A DNA stretch of 6,902 nt, from assembly GCA_014874425.1 (NCBI GenBank), contig JACWAG010000418.1, positions 1 to 6,902 on the forward strand, written 5' to 3'. The DNA comes from Syntrophaceae bacterium. GTDB lineage: Bacteria; Desulfobacterota; Desulfomonilia; Desulfomonilales; Desulfomonilaceae. The number at the start of each line of letters is the position of its first letter. Position 1 is the first letter of the stretch. The notes under the pieces are model-generated. The model was given only the letters and a program-made list of their open reading frames with translations, made no database searches and was not told the DNA's origin. Made by a program: the position numbers and the translations under genes. Below, piece after piece: positions 5,951-6,902 of this stretch.

Positions 5951-6901
5951 TCATTTCGTTTTTGGAATATGCGAATCGCTGATGATAAAATCTACTCCGC
6001 CAAGGGAATAACATCCGTCTCCATGTTTCGGAGCGATGCGTATGAACCGGGATTTATTAAGTAATTTCGAAAAGAACTCTCTCGTTTGCATGCCACCCCC
6101 TGTTACTTTGGGAATTACGCCTATTTCTGCGAAAGAGGCGCCATCTTGAGAGCAACATATGGAATAGCAATCGTTGCCGTCAGCAGAAATCTGTAAACCT
6201 TCTACAGTGTCCTCGGGCTTCGCGAAGGTAACAAAACTCGAAATATCTTTGAGTATTAGGCATTCAGGGTTGTTCCAAGGCGTTCCATTAGCTGGAAACA
6301 CCGCATCGCACAACAATTTAGGGTCTCCTGCTACATTAGAGGCCTCGACAATTTTAACATGTCCTCTAAACCGGTGTTTTCTAGTATAATCGGGGTCATA
6401 TTGGTATATGAAAGTATCACCATTATAATAGTCCCGTAGGGCTTTTTCTGGCCAACGATAGCTGCAAATCAAATGGTAGTCAGGCCTGTCTATGTCTAAC
6501 TCAGGTTCACCTTTGATTATGACTGATATGGCTTCTCTCCCGTTAATTACGTAATAATCTCCCAAATTCAGACCTGACTGCCCAAAATTCTTTTTGGCTC
6601 GTACTAATTGGAGTAGCAACCCTATTGCAATAGGCCATCTGTTATGTTCCCAACGAATTAGTGGTCTAGATATCTTTTCTGCTTCCAAAAAGCCGCACAA
6701 GCATTCTGAAAGTTCCTTTATACGGATTTCGTTCTCTGACAAACACCTAGGAGCATATTCAACAGACGAGCGTTCTCGGAGATCGTACGTACTCCATAAG
6801 GTTGCGATTATGGAACAGGTTATTAGGGCTAATCCAGTCCAAAGGGTAAGACGTGATCTATCAAGGCTCCACTGAAAACATTTGGTGAACCCTAGGCTGT
6901 C
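5951..6901 (-). CDS. Membrane-anchored protein with discoidin-like C-terminal domain, 5' end outside window
   Basis: The frame is open from the right edge of the window. 316 codons are visible; a TTG at 6742 is internal, not a start, because coherent protein continues upstream of it. Near the visible N-terminus, RSR precedes the hydrophobic stretch WTGLALITCSIIATLW, a probable membrane segment with the rest of the chain outside. The middle has no motif I recognise. The last 125 or so residues resemble the F5/8 type C (galactose-binding-like) fold: DAVFPANGTPWNN, then LQISADGNDCYSICCSQDGA, GGGMQTREF, RFIRIAPKHGDGCYSLGGVD. Such domains bind glycans or other surface ligands. Beside nucleotide-sugar genes, a role in handling surface polysaccharide is plausible but unproven. 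The protein ends 110 bases before fcl on the same strand. Confidence 0.7.
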   Translation of the reverse strand, partial: DSLGFTKCFQWSLDRSRLTLWTGLALITCSIIATLWSTYDLRERSSVEYAPRCLSENEIRIKELSECLCGFLEAEKISRPLIRWEHNRWPIAIGLLLQLVRAKKNFGQSGLNLGDYYVINGREAISVIIKGEPELDIDRPDYHLICSYRWPEKALRDYYNGDTFIYQYDPDYTRKHRFRGHVKIVEASNVAGDPKLLCDAVFPANGTPWNNPECLILKDISSFVTFAKPEDTVEGLQISADGNDCYSICCSQDGASFAEIGVIPKVTGGGMQTREFFSKLLNKSRFIRIAPKHGDGCYSLGGVDFIISDSHIPKTK

Positions 6902-6902
6902 A

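Noticed and set aside
6594..6875. Plus-strand open frame of 93 codons opposite the discoidin-like protein gene
   Set aside because: It lies wholly antisense to a coherent protein with a membrane segment and recognisable domain, and has no family features itself.

Overview
The window is a piece of a bacterial surface-polysaccharide locus interrupted by an accessory stretch packed with repeats. Base composition is moderate, genes lie on both strands, and nothing fixes the species. I would call the host an uncultured or environmental bacterium and go no further. The gene content (a GT4 glycosyltransferase, GDP-mannose dehydratases, GDP-L-fucose synthase and a UbiA-type phosphoribosyltransferase) is typical of O-antigen or exopolysaccharide regions.

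Layout. Positions 2-421 (+) are the C-terminal part of a GT4 glycosyltransferase that begins outside the window. Its stop codon lies inside an 8-bp target-site duplication flanking a 129-bp MITE-like element (426-554) whose ends resemble IS256/Mutator-type transposons. From about 575 to 1475 there is a cluster of imperfect palindromic repeats built on TGTCATTTCGA and GGAGAAATCTTT. A small intact GIY-YIG nuclease gene (1015-1308, -) fits almost exactly between two of these units. The last repeat unit runs into the next gene and supplies its final codons and stop.

The sugar-nucleotide genes follow. A GDP-mannose-dehydratase-like SDR (1444-2436, -) is divergent from a canonical gmd (2674-3774, +) across an AT-rich promoter region. 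Converging on gmd are a UbiA-family prenyl-phosphate phosphoribosyltransferase (3815-4702, -), fcl/GDP-L-fucose synthase (4827-5840, -), and a membrane-anchored protein with a discoidin-like C-terminal domain (5951-6901, -) that is open at the right edge.

Working together: Gmd converts GDP-mannose to GDP-4-keto-6-deoxymannose and Fcl converts that to GDP-L-fucose, so the window encodes that route in full. The second, divergent Gmd-like SDR may make a different GDP-deoxysugar, such as GDP-rhamnose, or may be a specialised dehydratase. The UbiA protein would put a pentose phosphate on a polyprenyl carrier, and the glycosyltransferase would use such donors. The most unusual part is the GIY-YIG gene with its palindromic repeats, which looks like a repeat-dispersal unit comparable in layout to REP/RAYT systems but with a different nuclease.
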